Below, piece after piece: positions 43,823 through 51,985 of a DNA stretch of 64,000 nucleotides. The DNA comes from Erwinia tracheiphila. GTDB lineage: Bacteria; Pseudomonadota; Gammaproteobacteria; Enterobacterales; Enterobacteriaceae. Every line of letters begins with the position of its first letter. Positions within the stretch are counted from its first letter, which is position 1. Made by a program: the position numbers and the translations under genes. The notes beneath the pieces were generated by a model that had not been told where the DNA came from, did not search any database, and worked only from the letters and a program-made list of their open reading frames with translations. The stretch covers positions 4,402,001-4,466,000 of the forward strand of contig NZ_CP089932.1 in the NCBI RefSeq assembly GCF_021365465.1, read 5' to 3'.

Positions 43823-44050
43823 CTATGTTGCTAAAGCAAACCTGTGTGGCTGATTAATTGCCTTGCGGGCAATCCAATATAGCAAAATACGCTCTTCATC
43901 ATTGTCCTGATCGGCCATTGCTAACAGCTTCAATGCCAGCGTAGCTTTATTAACAGGCTGCCCCATGATGCTCAGGTCAACCACCGCTTTGCCAATAATG
44001 TTACAAACTTCATCCTCATTTGAGACGGGGAAATCAGTTTCAGCGATCAT
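43823..44050 (-). CDS. AriR/YmgB-like small regulator
   Basis: This 75-residue protein starts at MIAETDFPVSNEDEV, with AGGAGGAG just upstream. The core VCNIIGKAVVDLSIMGQPVN and KATLALKLLAMADQDNDEER resembles YmgB/AriR and its relatives (YcgZ, YmgA). Those small helical proteins act on biofilm, acid resistance and the Rcs pathway in E. coli. The resemblance is moderate, so the functional label is tentative. Confidence 0.6.
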   Translation of the reverse strand: MIAETDFPVSNEDEVCNIIGKAVVDLSIMGQPVNKATLALKLLAMADQDNDEERILLYWIARKAINQPHRFALAT

Positions 44051-44116
44051 TATCTCCTCCTGCGTTGTACAAAAAGTAAGCCTGGCAGATATGTCGGAGA
44101 TTGCCATCCCAGCTTT

Positions 44117-44704
44117 TCAGGCTGACCCGGCGTCGCGTGAGGACAAACCATCAAGGGAATGACAGCAGTAAACCCATGCAGGAGGAAGATTGCACATGAC
44201 GCGAGTCCGGTTCCAGGCAAAGTAGCGGGAGAGTAGCGGCTCAGAGAGTGACGTGTACTGAAACTGGACAAAAACGCCCTGTGGACTCAACAATGCGGCA
44301 GCGCGTGCAAGAATGCCATGCCGGACAGAATGAGGCAGCAATAACAGTGGCAGGCCGGAAAAAATCGCATCGTATTCAGCATTAAGCGTCTCTGCAGAGC
44401 GTTCTGCCACCTCAAGGCGTGCATCATCGATTTCGGCAAGCCTGGGATGAAAACGAGGGTTTGTTTCAAAAGCCAGCAATGAGGCATCCGGGCGCATGCG
44501 GGCGAGCAGATGGCGGGTCAGTACCCCATCACCAGCACCCAGTTCGGCTATGCGCTGACAGTGATTCCAGTCAACAACGTCTGACATGGTTCGACACAGC
44601 GACATTGAGGACGGCGCAATCGTGCCAGTTTTACGTGGTTCAGAGATGAATTCTTGTAAATAACCAGTTTTGTCTTTTATCCAGGAAAACGCCGTCAACA
44701 ACAT
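44117..44704 (-). CDS. Class I SAM-dependent methyltransferase
   Basis: This 195-residue protein has a Rossmann methyltransferase fold with motif I RIAELGAGDGVLTRHLL around residues 51-67 and acidic motif II in LLAFETNPRF. The pattern FISEPRKTGTIAPSSMSLCR before motif I is typical of phospholipid or rRNA-dimethylase-like enzymes (PmtA-type). It ends soon after LPPAWVYCCHSLDGL, which is short but acceptable. The substrate is unknown. It is divergent from the YjbE-like gene region. Confidence 0.8.
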   Translation of the reverse strand: MLLTAFSWIKDKTGYLQEFISEPRKTGTIAPSSMSLCRTMSDVVDWNHCQRIAELGAGDGVLTRHLLARMRPDASLLAFETNPRFHPRLAEIDDARLEVAERSAETLNAEYDAIFSGLPLLLLPHSVRHGILARAAALLSPQGVFVQFQYTSLSEPLLSRYFAWNRTRVMCNLPPAWVYCCHSLDGLSSRDAGSA

Positions 44705-45247
44705 AAAGTTACCTCAGTCGGGAAAATATCTGTTAAGTAGGCCACAGTAAGCCTAATGAGTTCTTAAAATCAGGTAGTCAGAATAAAAACTAGGATTATT
44801 CTCATCATTTTTTCGTGACCCCAGTCGCATTACTTACATCTGTTTACAGGTAAAAATACCATCACATATTAAGTTCCATTCTGAAAAAATAAAACTGACC
44901 AAAGACCCTTTAAATAGCGCAAGAGATTATTCTTAAAATTACATTAATATTAGATTTATATATGGTACTTATTCCTGTCCAGACAACTCTTTTTGTTTAC
45001 GCCATTTAATATAAACACGAATCAGATGATACTGTAATTAATACTGGGAACCGTGACAACTCATTGTCATATCATTTTGTTTTTTATTAACGAAAAACAA
45101 CACCCCCGCTAAAAAATAACTGGCTCTGTTTATATGATTATCCAATCAGAGACAGACATTATCGGGATATTTCTGCCGTTTAAAAAAAATAAATTTAAGA
45201 TTATTCTTCAGATCGTGTTTCGAAATACCTAATGAGGGATGAATAAA
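44705..45247. other. AT-rich intergenic region
   Basis: No gene is supported. A 540-bp AT-rich region between divergent genes probably contains regulatory sites for the YjbE-like gene. I could not identify a specific box. Confidence 0.45.
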
Positions 45248-45556
45248 ATGAAAAGAATATGCGCACTTTTTTTGCTGATGATGACCGCTGCCAGTAACGC
45301 TGTTTATGCTGCGCCCGCCACAGGTGAAGCTGCAGGAAGTGCAGCAACAACCTTTGCTGATGGTAACTCAAATGCAATGGGCATCGGGGCGGTCCTCGGT
45401 ATCGCTCTGGCAACCATGGGCAGCAGAAGCGATAGCAGTGAAGGTTCGACCACAGCAACCACTTCTACCACAACCAGCCCCCTGCATTGGTTACACAATA
45501 AACCCGTTCTGACCTCACAGGCACCCAAGAGGATAAACTCTCCCGGACACCCATGA
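45248..45556 (+). CDS. YjbE-like exported protein (exopolysaccharide locus)
   Basis: The signal peptide is MKRICALFLLMMTAASNAVYA, with GAGGG eight bases before the ATG at 45248. The mature text APATGEAAGSAATTFADGNS, MGIGAVLGIALATMG and the Thr/Ser-rich SEGSTTATTSTTTS follow E. coli YjbE, first gene of the yjbEFGH exopolysaccharide operon. After the Thr run the sequence changes to LHWLHNKPVLTSQAPKR, unlike YjbE, so a frameshift has probably extended the protein. No yjbFGH genes follow. Confidence 0.65.
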   Translation: MKRICALFLLMMTAASNAVYAAPATGEAAGSAATTFADGNSNAMGIGAVLGIALATMGSRSDSSEGSTTATTSTTTSPLHWLHNKPVLTSQAPKRINSPGHP

Positions 45557-45659
45557 ATCTTATGCGCGAATGATTTTGTTTGATCGTCGCGTTTAACGGC
45601 GGTGATGCTCATCACCTATACTTACCTGAAGCTGGTCTGGTACATCAACGGAGTGAACT

Positions 45660-45860
45660 ATGTTGATTGGCTTCGTTTTACTGGTCAGCGCATGCGGCCA
45701 CGATGCCTGTGATGCCTTGCCCATATCCGAACACATTTTTCCCACACGGGCCGCCTGCTTGCGCATTGCAGGCCATATCCATGTCAGGCGTCCGCATGCG
45801 GTGTTGCTGTGTGGAGAAGTCTGGCGCAATGGAGGCGACGAGGAAACCCGGCTTAACTGA
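45660..45860 (+). CDS. Possible DUF1482-like small protein
   Basis: This 66-residue frame has a good ribosome site (GGAG, seven bases before ATG). MLIGFVLLVSACGHDACDAL and CLRIAGHIHV and LLCGEVWR loosely match the YebW-type DUF1482 pattern: hydrophobic N-terminus, paired Cys and a C-terminal Trp-Arg. Function is unknown and the assignment is uncertain. Confidence 0.4.
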   Translation: MLIGFVLLVSACGHDACDALPISEHIFPTRAACLRIAGHIHVRRPHAVLLCGEVWRNGGDEETRLN

Positions 45861-46393
45861 TTGCCGCTGAAGGCTAATGGTGTTAAACACGCGCTACCTT
45901 CTACAAGTGGGGTGTCCTGCCTCATGAACCTGTTCTGAATAATTTGGACTTAAATAAAAACCTGGGTTTTATCCCGCCTCAATCAGATGAATAACCGCAA
46001 GCCGATAGCAGCAAGCGCAGGCTGTGTACGTGTGTTCAACGGCATTGCAGACCCGCCAGGCAATAGCCTGAAGCCGGGCGACCAAACCTGCACGCAGAGG
46101 TTGGCTGCACGGCCTGAGCAGGCGTGGCACCCCTCAATAATTGGCTGCGCGACAGGCATTGCCTTATGCCAGACAAGATGGTTTTAGCCTGCCACTGACG
46201 TATTCTGGTGCAAATTAAGACTTTGGTACCGCAACAATATATAAAATCTAATGCATTTATTTTATTCATTATTTAATAAATAACCCTTCATTCTAATTAT
46301 TAAGATTTACGTTTTTTATCTTATCGTAGCAAGTCTCTTAAAAAAGCCTTTCATTTTGGTGAGTTGTACACCAACGCCGATCACGGGAGAATC
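45861..46393. other. Gap before kinase remnant
   Basis: Short frames only, none with recognisable features. The 46240-46340 segment is AT-rich and may hold the former promoter of the kinase gene. Confidence 0.4.
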
Positions 46394-46990
46394 ATGCAAG
46401 CGGAATTTCTGCCGGGAATAGATGGTGGTGGTACCCACTGCCGTGCACGGCCTACAAGCACGGGTGGCAGCGTATTGACCGAATGTACACAGGGTCCAGC
46501 CAATGTCTTCTCAGACTTCCATACTGCGCTATTAACACTTCGTTCACTGTTTGAACAAACTGTTAATGTCGCTGGCCTGACGCCCGCTATCTGGCGTAAA
46601 ACCTCCGCGGTACTGGGGCTCGCTGGTGCGAACGTGCTTTCCGTCAGCGCCCGTCTGCACTATGTCTCTTTTCCCTTCTCGCAGGTTACCCTGCTTTCCG
46701 ACGTGGAAATTGCCTGTATTGGTGCGCACGGCGGCGAACCGGGTGCCGTGCTGATCGTGGGGACAGGTAGCCAGGGCGTGATCTGGAGTGGCGAATGCTT
46801 CAGGCATGATTGGCGGCTGGGACATGGCGCTCTCTGATCAGGGTTCCGGTGCGCTCCTGGGTCAGCGTCTGTTACGCAAATCCCTGCAGGCGCATTGCAA
46901 CTGACGCGGTATTTATGATGGTACCGTGCTATGGACAGCAATATCCCCGCCGGACGTTTCCGATGATTTTTGCCAGAGACTGCTAAATAA
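46394..46990 (+). pseudogene. BadF/BadG-type sugar kinase (glucosamine kinase-like), truncated
   Basis: The first frame (46394-46837) starts MQAEFLPGIDGGGTHCRARP with the phosphate-1 loop DGGGT, then ECTQGPANVFSDF, VLGLAGANVLSVS and GAVLIVGTGSQGVIW. A shift near 46800 moves the text to GGWDMALSDQGSGALLGQRL, ending at a stop. This fits the N-terminal 60% of glucosamine or N-acetylglucosamine kinases such as GspK. The remainder is missing, cut at the 70-bp dispersed repeat (46991). Confidence 0.75.
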
Positions 46991-47060
46991 GCGTTCCTGA
47001 TTGTGCTTCACTTTGTATCTGGCCTTGCCCCACAGGGCGTTCCTCATGACTGGCATGGAA
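46991..47060. repeat. 70-bp dispersed repeat, copy B
   Basis: It matches 9727-9796 at about 62 of 70 bases. The reverse strand reads MPVMRNALWGKARYKVKHNQ. It lies exactly at the break of the sugar kinase gene, suggesting that it marks an insertion or deletion junction. Confidence 0.75.
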
Positions 47061-47705
47061 TGCAGGCGTAACAGGGCATTAAATTCACCTGAACAAATCG
47101 GTTTATTTATAACCAGTCTGTTCAGGTGTGACGGTATCCGGAACAGTTATTTAGTGGTTTATGAGCGCTTAACCCGTGACTGCGCGTATTCTGCTGTTTA
47201 TTGTTGAAAATTCCCCTGCCCGCCAATCCGAATTAGCGCTCCACTTCATAAGCCCCAAATCCGCAGCATTATTCAGGTAAAAGGGTTGCTATGCGTTATC
47301 ATCAGACCTGCGAAACGTTATCGGGCCTCAATCGTGATTCCGCAACACCTCCCTTCCCGATGAGTAACAACTTGTTAATAGACGTTATCTCTTTTTTGTT
47401 GCTGTCACGCCATCGCGGCCTGCGCTACCTCCTTTATTGTCTTTTAATCCCACCTTTAAACGACCTGCCCGGGTTCGCCTTACCTTAGAATGGATAAAAA
47501 CGGACGTTATTATCATTCAGTGATTAATAAAAAATAGTTCGTTTTAGCGTATTATCTGGTACTAAAAAAAGGAATTTTCTGAAAAAAATGTCCTGTCTGG
47601 CGTAATTTCTGTTTTCGTTTAGATTTAAAGAAGCCATTGCAAAAAATGGGAAATTATTCCAGTGGAACTAAACAATCATCAGAAAAACGGAGAGACGAAT
47701 CCGTC
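47061..47705. other. Gap
   Basis: No gene is recognised. Frames at 47001-47207 and 47291-47488 have no signals or domains. The segment 47500-47640 is AT-rich. Confidence 0.4.
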
Positions 47706-48083
47706 ATGAATAAAGAACATTTTTATGAGCGGCTGTCGCACTGGAAGCATCTGCGCTTCAACGACGTCGTTTTACGCGAACGCACTGTTACACCAGTATG
47801 GAATAGCAAATATGAAATCTATATTCTGGACAACACGCGCCTGTCCGCGCAGTTATATATTCGCACCACCTATCCTGAAGAAAACACAGCACAGGTTATG
47901 GAGCAATATTTGAGATGGCTACATGAATTTAATGCTACCTCTTCGCAACAGATGCCGGGATCGGTTTCCCCGTCTACAGAGCTGAAGTGCGAAATTTTAC
48001 CAGAAAATTGTCATCGTTCATCTGCCGTACCCCTCCGTCATCTCTCTTCCAGAACCGAATCGATCCGTCCTCTCCTGCGATAA
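47706..48083 (+). CDS. Protein of unknown function
   Basis: This 125-residue protein starts at MNKEHFYERLSHWKHLRFND. It has an alpha/beta-looking N-terminal half (DVVLRERTVTPVWNSKYEIY, SAQLYIRTTYPEENTAQVME) and a polar C-terminal tail. No signal peptide and no membrane segment are seen. An upstream in-frame Met at 47637 exists but has a poor context. I do not recognise the family. Confidence 0.45.
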   Translation: MNKEHFYERLSHWKHLRFNDVVLRERTVTPVWNSKYEIYILDNTRLSAQLYIRTTYPEENTAQVMEQYLRWLHEFNATSSQQMPGSVSPSTELKCEILPENCHRSSAVPLRHLSSRTESIRPLLR

Positions 48084-48264
48084 TTCAATGGCTGTCGGTA
48101 CCGTTCCGGCAGCCTGTGTGATAGCCCTCCCCTCTGCCTGTTTTTTGCGCCACTAAAGATTTATTTCTAACTTTCCCTACCAAAAAGGCCAGTGTGGATT
48201 GGGTTTAATTAAATGTGATGTTTGTCACGTAATACCCAACAACAGTACTATCAAGGAGTAACTT

Positions 48265-48564
48265 GTGACTGAAACATCGCATAGTGGACAATCCGGCAAT
48301 GCGGCAGGGGCATCATTGCAGCCAACCGAGCCGCTGGTGAAAGTCATCATCCTTATAGCCACACTGGGAGGATTGCTTTTTGGCTATGACACGGGCGTTA
48401 TCGCCGGGGCCCTGCTTTTTATGAAGCATGATTTGCATCTTACTTCCCTGACCGCCAGCATGGTGACGAACTTCTTAATCCTTGATTCAGCTATTGGTGC
48501 CGTGTTTGCCGATCGCTTTGGCCTTAACATCCTCCCGGCCGGTGAAGATACCATTCATGGTTAG
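48265..48564 (+). pseudogene. Sugar-porter MFS transporter, N-terminal fragment
   Basis: It begins with GTG after AAGGAG. The text PLVKVIILIATLGGLLFGYD and TGVIAGALLFMKHDLHLT matches the first helix and loop of sugar/proton symporters such as GalP and XylE. Then SAIGAVFADRFGLN keeps the degenerate helix 2-3 loop, and the frame ends after 99 residues of about 480. The remaining ten helices are absent; the break lies just before the effector locus, so it is probably a deletion edge of that insertion. Confidence 0.8.
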
Positions 48565-48754
48565 GAGATTGAATCGCATCCAGTGATGCCGGGGATCTAA
48601 GTGGGGTTTTGTCTAACAATGCCATCGTCGTCGGATTTTTAACCTGGGGTTCTACGCCGGAACCGCCGAAATTTCCGTTACCCCTGTTTCAGCCCGGCAA
48701 CCAGTGCATCCATGCACCAACGCCCAATAGAGCCGTTCAAACTGCCTGCGTTAG

Positions 48755-51700
48755 TCAGGACGAATGCCGGACAGCCATCCTTCTTAAGTCAGTTCGCTGT
48801 TCCATCGCTCCCCGAACCCCGCTCATGCCTGCACGAGACTCTGCGGCGTCTTTGTTATTGCCTGGTTTGGATTTGAAAGCCGGCGCTGTCATTGCCAGGG
48901 CCGGGACGTTCTCCTCCTCCCAGTCGTCGATCTCATCGCACTCTGGCGGCGAAGGCACGAGTCTGAAGGCGTCTCGAGCGGGCGCCTGCACTTCTTGCTG
49001 CTCAGCCAGTGAAGCCCCCTGAAGCTGCAGCGCGTGGTTGCGCTTGTAAAGATTGTGGAACTGCTCCTTGAGTTTGAAGGTGTCGGGCGTGTGAAACTGG
49101 ATCTCCCAGAGCGCGCCTTCGGGACTGCGCAACGTGACGTTGACCGCTTTGAAGGCCGGTCGGTGCTTGGCAAACAGGTTGTTCAGCTTGACGCGCCCAT
49201 GGCCCTGATCGTCCAGCGAGGCCAGCACACCGCGCAAGCCAGCGGTGAAATCCGGCGGTTCCAGTACCACGCTGTACCGCAGCGCATCGTTCACGCCGGC
49301 CACGGCATCTTCCAGCATCTTGTTTTTCAAAGCCATCTGCTGCTTTAACTTTTCCTTCAACGAGCTGACCGACTTCAGTTGATGGTCCATGCCCACCAGT
49401 TGCCCGGCATGAGACTCGGCGACACGCTTCAGCATGTGAGTGACCTCAGGTTCCATCTCGCGAGCACGCGTCAGTAAGGCCTGCGCCTCAAGCGCAATGT
49501 CCTCAGGCTGCACGGTGCGCAGGCGCTCTGCGGGCGGCGGCGGTGGGGCGAGCAGGCCAGCTTGCTGCAGCGAGTGTAGCGCGTCTTGCATGACGCCCGC
49601 TGCCATCGTCGGAATGTTCTGCAGGTGCACCCTGGTCCGCTCGGCGTCGAAGCGACCATCATGCATGTCACGAGCAGTCACCTTGCCATACGGTACGCTG
49701 CGAACTCGATCAGCGAACCCTCGCTCGGATCGTTCGCACGACTCCACTATCTTGGCGAACAGCGCCGTGCCGGTATCGGACTTCAGCGCATCGGTGCCTA
49801 CCTTTATCGCGATAGTGAAGAGGTTGCGCATGCTCAGTTCCGGTTCGCCGTGGATGAGCCCCGGTTGCCCGTCCGGGAACTGCGTGTGCGAGAGCCTGCA
49901 CACCGGGTAGTTGTCGATGATGGCGTGAATCCGTGCCTCAGTATCAGGTGCCGCAAGGTACGCCTGGGCGAGGCTCGGGAAGGCCTCGCCCAGCGCATCC
50001 GGCAGCAGCGGCGCGTCGGCACGCAAGGATGTCCCCTGCTCCAGTCGAAGCAGTTGCTCATGCAGAAGTTTGGCGGCTTCACGTGCTTCGGGCTGGTGGG
50101 CGAGCCCGATGGCGTTGTGTGCCTGATTGCGCAGTTCCTTCAACACCCGGGGATCTCTGGCTTTGCCGTCAAGTGCCACACGTAGACCGTTACGCAGGTC
50201 ACGCTCAATGCCGTCATAAGTGCCGAACATCATATTGCGCGCCATTGCCTCACGCAGGTGGTCAGGCTGCGCCATGAAGCGCGCCGCCAGGGTGCTGGCC
50301 GCCCCCATGATCCGGCCGCCACGCTGCAGCGCCATGATTTCGGACAGCCGCCCCGCCTGGTAGTGGCCACTGTCAGGATCAATGGCCGGCGTGGCCGTCT
50401 TCGGCGGCTTGAAGGAACGTGGCTGGCCGCGGCGTAACTCGCGATCGGCCATCTCGCGCGAAATCAGCGCGGCAAGCCTGGGGTAGCCTGCGTACACGAA
50501 CGCGTCGTCGCCGTCGGTGTCCATGTTGCGCTTGCGCAGTTCCGGGATAGGCAGTGCGCCCATGCGTCCGGGCTCCACTATGTCCTTAAGCCTCAGGCTG
50601 CCGGTGCTGAGCATCTCCTGCGGTACGGCACCGCGGTCGCGACCAGTCGTCCAGCGCGACAGGGTCTTGAGGTCCTCCTTCGAGCAGGCCAGGTCCATGT
50701 CCTCGAAATCGGCCGGCCAGTTCTTTGATGGCACCACGATGAGCATCCCCTTGCTGTGCAGCATCTCGGCATCGCTGCCCGATCCGTCGTTGAAGCCAGT
50801 GTAGCTGTACTGGATACCAAAGGACTGCGAAAGGAATTCGGCGGTGGCGTCACCCTGCGCCACTGTCGAGACGCGTTCTTCCGGCACGGGCAGGAGGTTC
50901 TCCTTGTCGTAAGGCGGCTTGCCGATCAGCAAGGCACCGCCTGCGGCGTCGAAGGCCTGGCTGCGCTGGCTCGGTAGGTGCACCTTGTCGTCGGCAGCAG
51001 GCACCGCCCTGACTCTTTGGCCCTGGTAGCCACCGCCGGTGGCCAGTTCGTACAATGTGAGTTGACTCAACCCCGACGGCAGCGCCTGCAGCCGCCGCTG
51101 CATCGCATCGTGCGCCTCCTGCAGTGTGGCCTCGTCACGTGGGAAGTGCTGCAGCGCCTGAGGGGCCATCCGCGTCGGTCCCTTATCCCTGGCAATAAGG
51201 TCACGCTGCTCCTGGCTGGCCTCACCGGCCTGCACTGCCTGCCAGGCAGTGAAGTACTCACGGAAGGCAGGTATGCGTAGTGCCACCTCCAGCTTCAGGA
51301 AGCCGCAGCCATCGTTGGGGCACAGCGCCAATGCATGCCCGTCCGGTGCTGTTGGCTTGAACGGGTGCGCCGTGCCGCTGACGTCTTCAAAAAATCCCAG
51401 ACGCAGTGTGCCCTCAATGACGTGATCGGCCGACACCATCTCCAGTAGCGAGCGCTGCATCCGCGACCAGTCTTCGCGTTGCGGGGCAAGCCTGGCGATG
51501 AGCTGCATCAGGGGACTGCCCGGTGAGGTGTCGCTATAGCGGATTGCCGGCAGCAGCGACGGCGCTCCGGATGTGCCGCCGGACAGCAGCTGGGCGGGGC
51601 TCATCCTGCCTCGCGTGGCGCGGCTGCCGCCGAACATGTCAAAGCGCCAGGGTTCGTCTTTGTAGGTGAGCGTACGCGCGAGCATGAACGTCGAAATCGC

Positions 51701-51985
51701 CCCAGGCAGCTGGACCTCTACCAACGGCAAGCCCGTCAGCCTTGTAAACAGCGAGTAAGGCTTGTTCGTCTCGGTCGCATTGCTCGAAACTTCCCTGCCA
51801 TGCAGATCGACCACGATGTAGGTCGTGCTGCCGTTGCCGGGTGGCGGCGCGACGAGCTCGCCGGGGGCCGACCGCATGCTCAGGAGCCCGGCGCCAAGGT
51901 CGAACTGGCTCGGTGGATGGGCCTGCGTAATCTTCGGCGCTTTCCTTCGCCATGCGCAGGTCCAGGGCGTCAAATACAAGGTCAC
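48755..51985 (-). CDS. SKWP-type effector, C-terminal part (second frame)
   Basis: This reverse-strand frame continues the protein that begins at 54662, after a +1 shift. The first residues before about QFDLGAGLLSM are read out of frame and are not part of the protein; the nominal Met at 51985 is therefore not a start. Recognisable features are GGTSGAPSLLPAIRYSDT, NDGSGSDAEMLHSKGMLIVV, MDTDGDDAFVYAGYPRLAA and a RelA/SpoT-like domain at residues 845-983 of this frame. The C-terminus is acidic and Ala-rich. This half matches the non-repeat part of RipS/XopAD-type effectors in general layout. Base composition is far richer in G+C than the surrounding DNA, a sign of transfer. Confidence 0.8.
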   Translation of the reverse strand: MTLYLTPWTCAWRRKAPKITQAHPPSQFDLGAGLLSMRSAPGELVAPPPGNGSTTYIVVDLHGREVSSNATETNKPYSLFTRLTGLPLVEVQLPGAISTFMLARTLTYKDEPWRFDMFGGSRATRGRMSPAQLLSGGTSGAPSLLPAIRYSDTSPGSPLMQLIARLAPQREDWSRMQRSLLEMVSADHVIEGTLRLGFFEDVSGTAHPFKPTAPDGHALALCPNDGCGFLKLEVALRIPAFREYFTAWQAVQAGEASQEQRDLIARDKGPTRMAPQALQHFPRDEATLQEAHDAMQRRLQALPSGLSQLTLYELATGGGYQGQRVRAVPAADDKVHLPSQRSQAFDAAGGALLIGKPPYDKENLLPVPEERVSTVAQGDATAEFLSQSFGIQYSYTGFNDGSGSDAEMLHSKGMLIVVPSKNWPADFEDMDLACSKEDLKTLSRWTTGRDRGAVPQEMLSTGSLRLKDIVEPGRMGALPIPELRKRNMDTDGDDAFVYAGYPRLAALISREMADRELRRGQPRSFKPPKTATPAIDPDSGHYQAGRLSEIMALQRGGRIMGAASTLAARFMAQPDHLREAMARNMMFGTYDGIERDLRNGLRVALDGKARDPRVLKELRNQAHNAIGLAHQPEAREAAKLLHEQLLRLEQGTSLRADAPLLPDALGEAFPSLAQAYLAAPDTEARIHAIIDNYPVCRLSHTQFPDGQPGLIHGEPELSMRNLFTIAIKVGTDALKSDTGTALFAKIVESCERSERGFADRVRSVPYGKVTARDMHDGRFDAERTRVHLQNIPTMAAGVMQDALHSLQQAGLLAPPPPPAERLRTVQPEDIALEAQALLTRAREMEPEVTHMLKRVAESHAGQLVGMDHQLKSVSSLKEKLKQQMALKNKMLEDAVAGVNDALRYSVVLEPPDFTAGLRGVLASLDDQGHGRVKLNNLFAKHRPAFKAVNVTLRSPEGALWEIQFHTPDTFKLKEQFHNLYKRNHALQLQGASLAEQQEVQAPARDAFRLVPSPPECDEIDDWEEENVPALAMTAPAFKSKPGNNKDAAESRAGMSGVRGAMEQRTDLRRMAVRHSS
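49037..49453 (-). other. RelA/SpoT-like nucleotidyltransferase domain in the effector
   Basis: The segment HAGQLVGMDHQLKSVSSLKE resembles the R-x-K-S helix of RelA/SpoT synthetases. DALRYSVVLEPPDF aligns with the D-x-x-G/R-R strand, FKAVNVTLRSPEG with the YxGxH strand and WEIQFHT with the catalytic E-I-Q-x-R/H-T strand, followed by KEQFHNLYKRN. The same order of motifs occurs in bacterial polymorphic toxins with RelA/SpoT folds. Asn replaces the synthetase His after the Tyr/Phe, and some basic substrate residues seem absent. Whether it makes alarmones or modifies another nucleotide or RNA is open. Confidence 0.6.

Noticed and set aside
48655..48690. A second hrp box beginning GGAACC near 48658
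   Set aside because: The downstream half would be CCCCTGT, which does not match CCACNNA, and there is no gene suitably placed.
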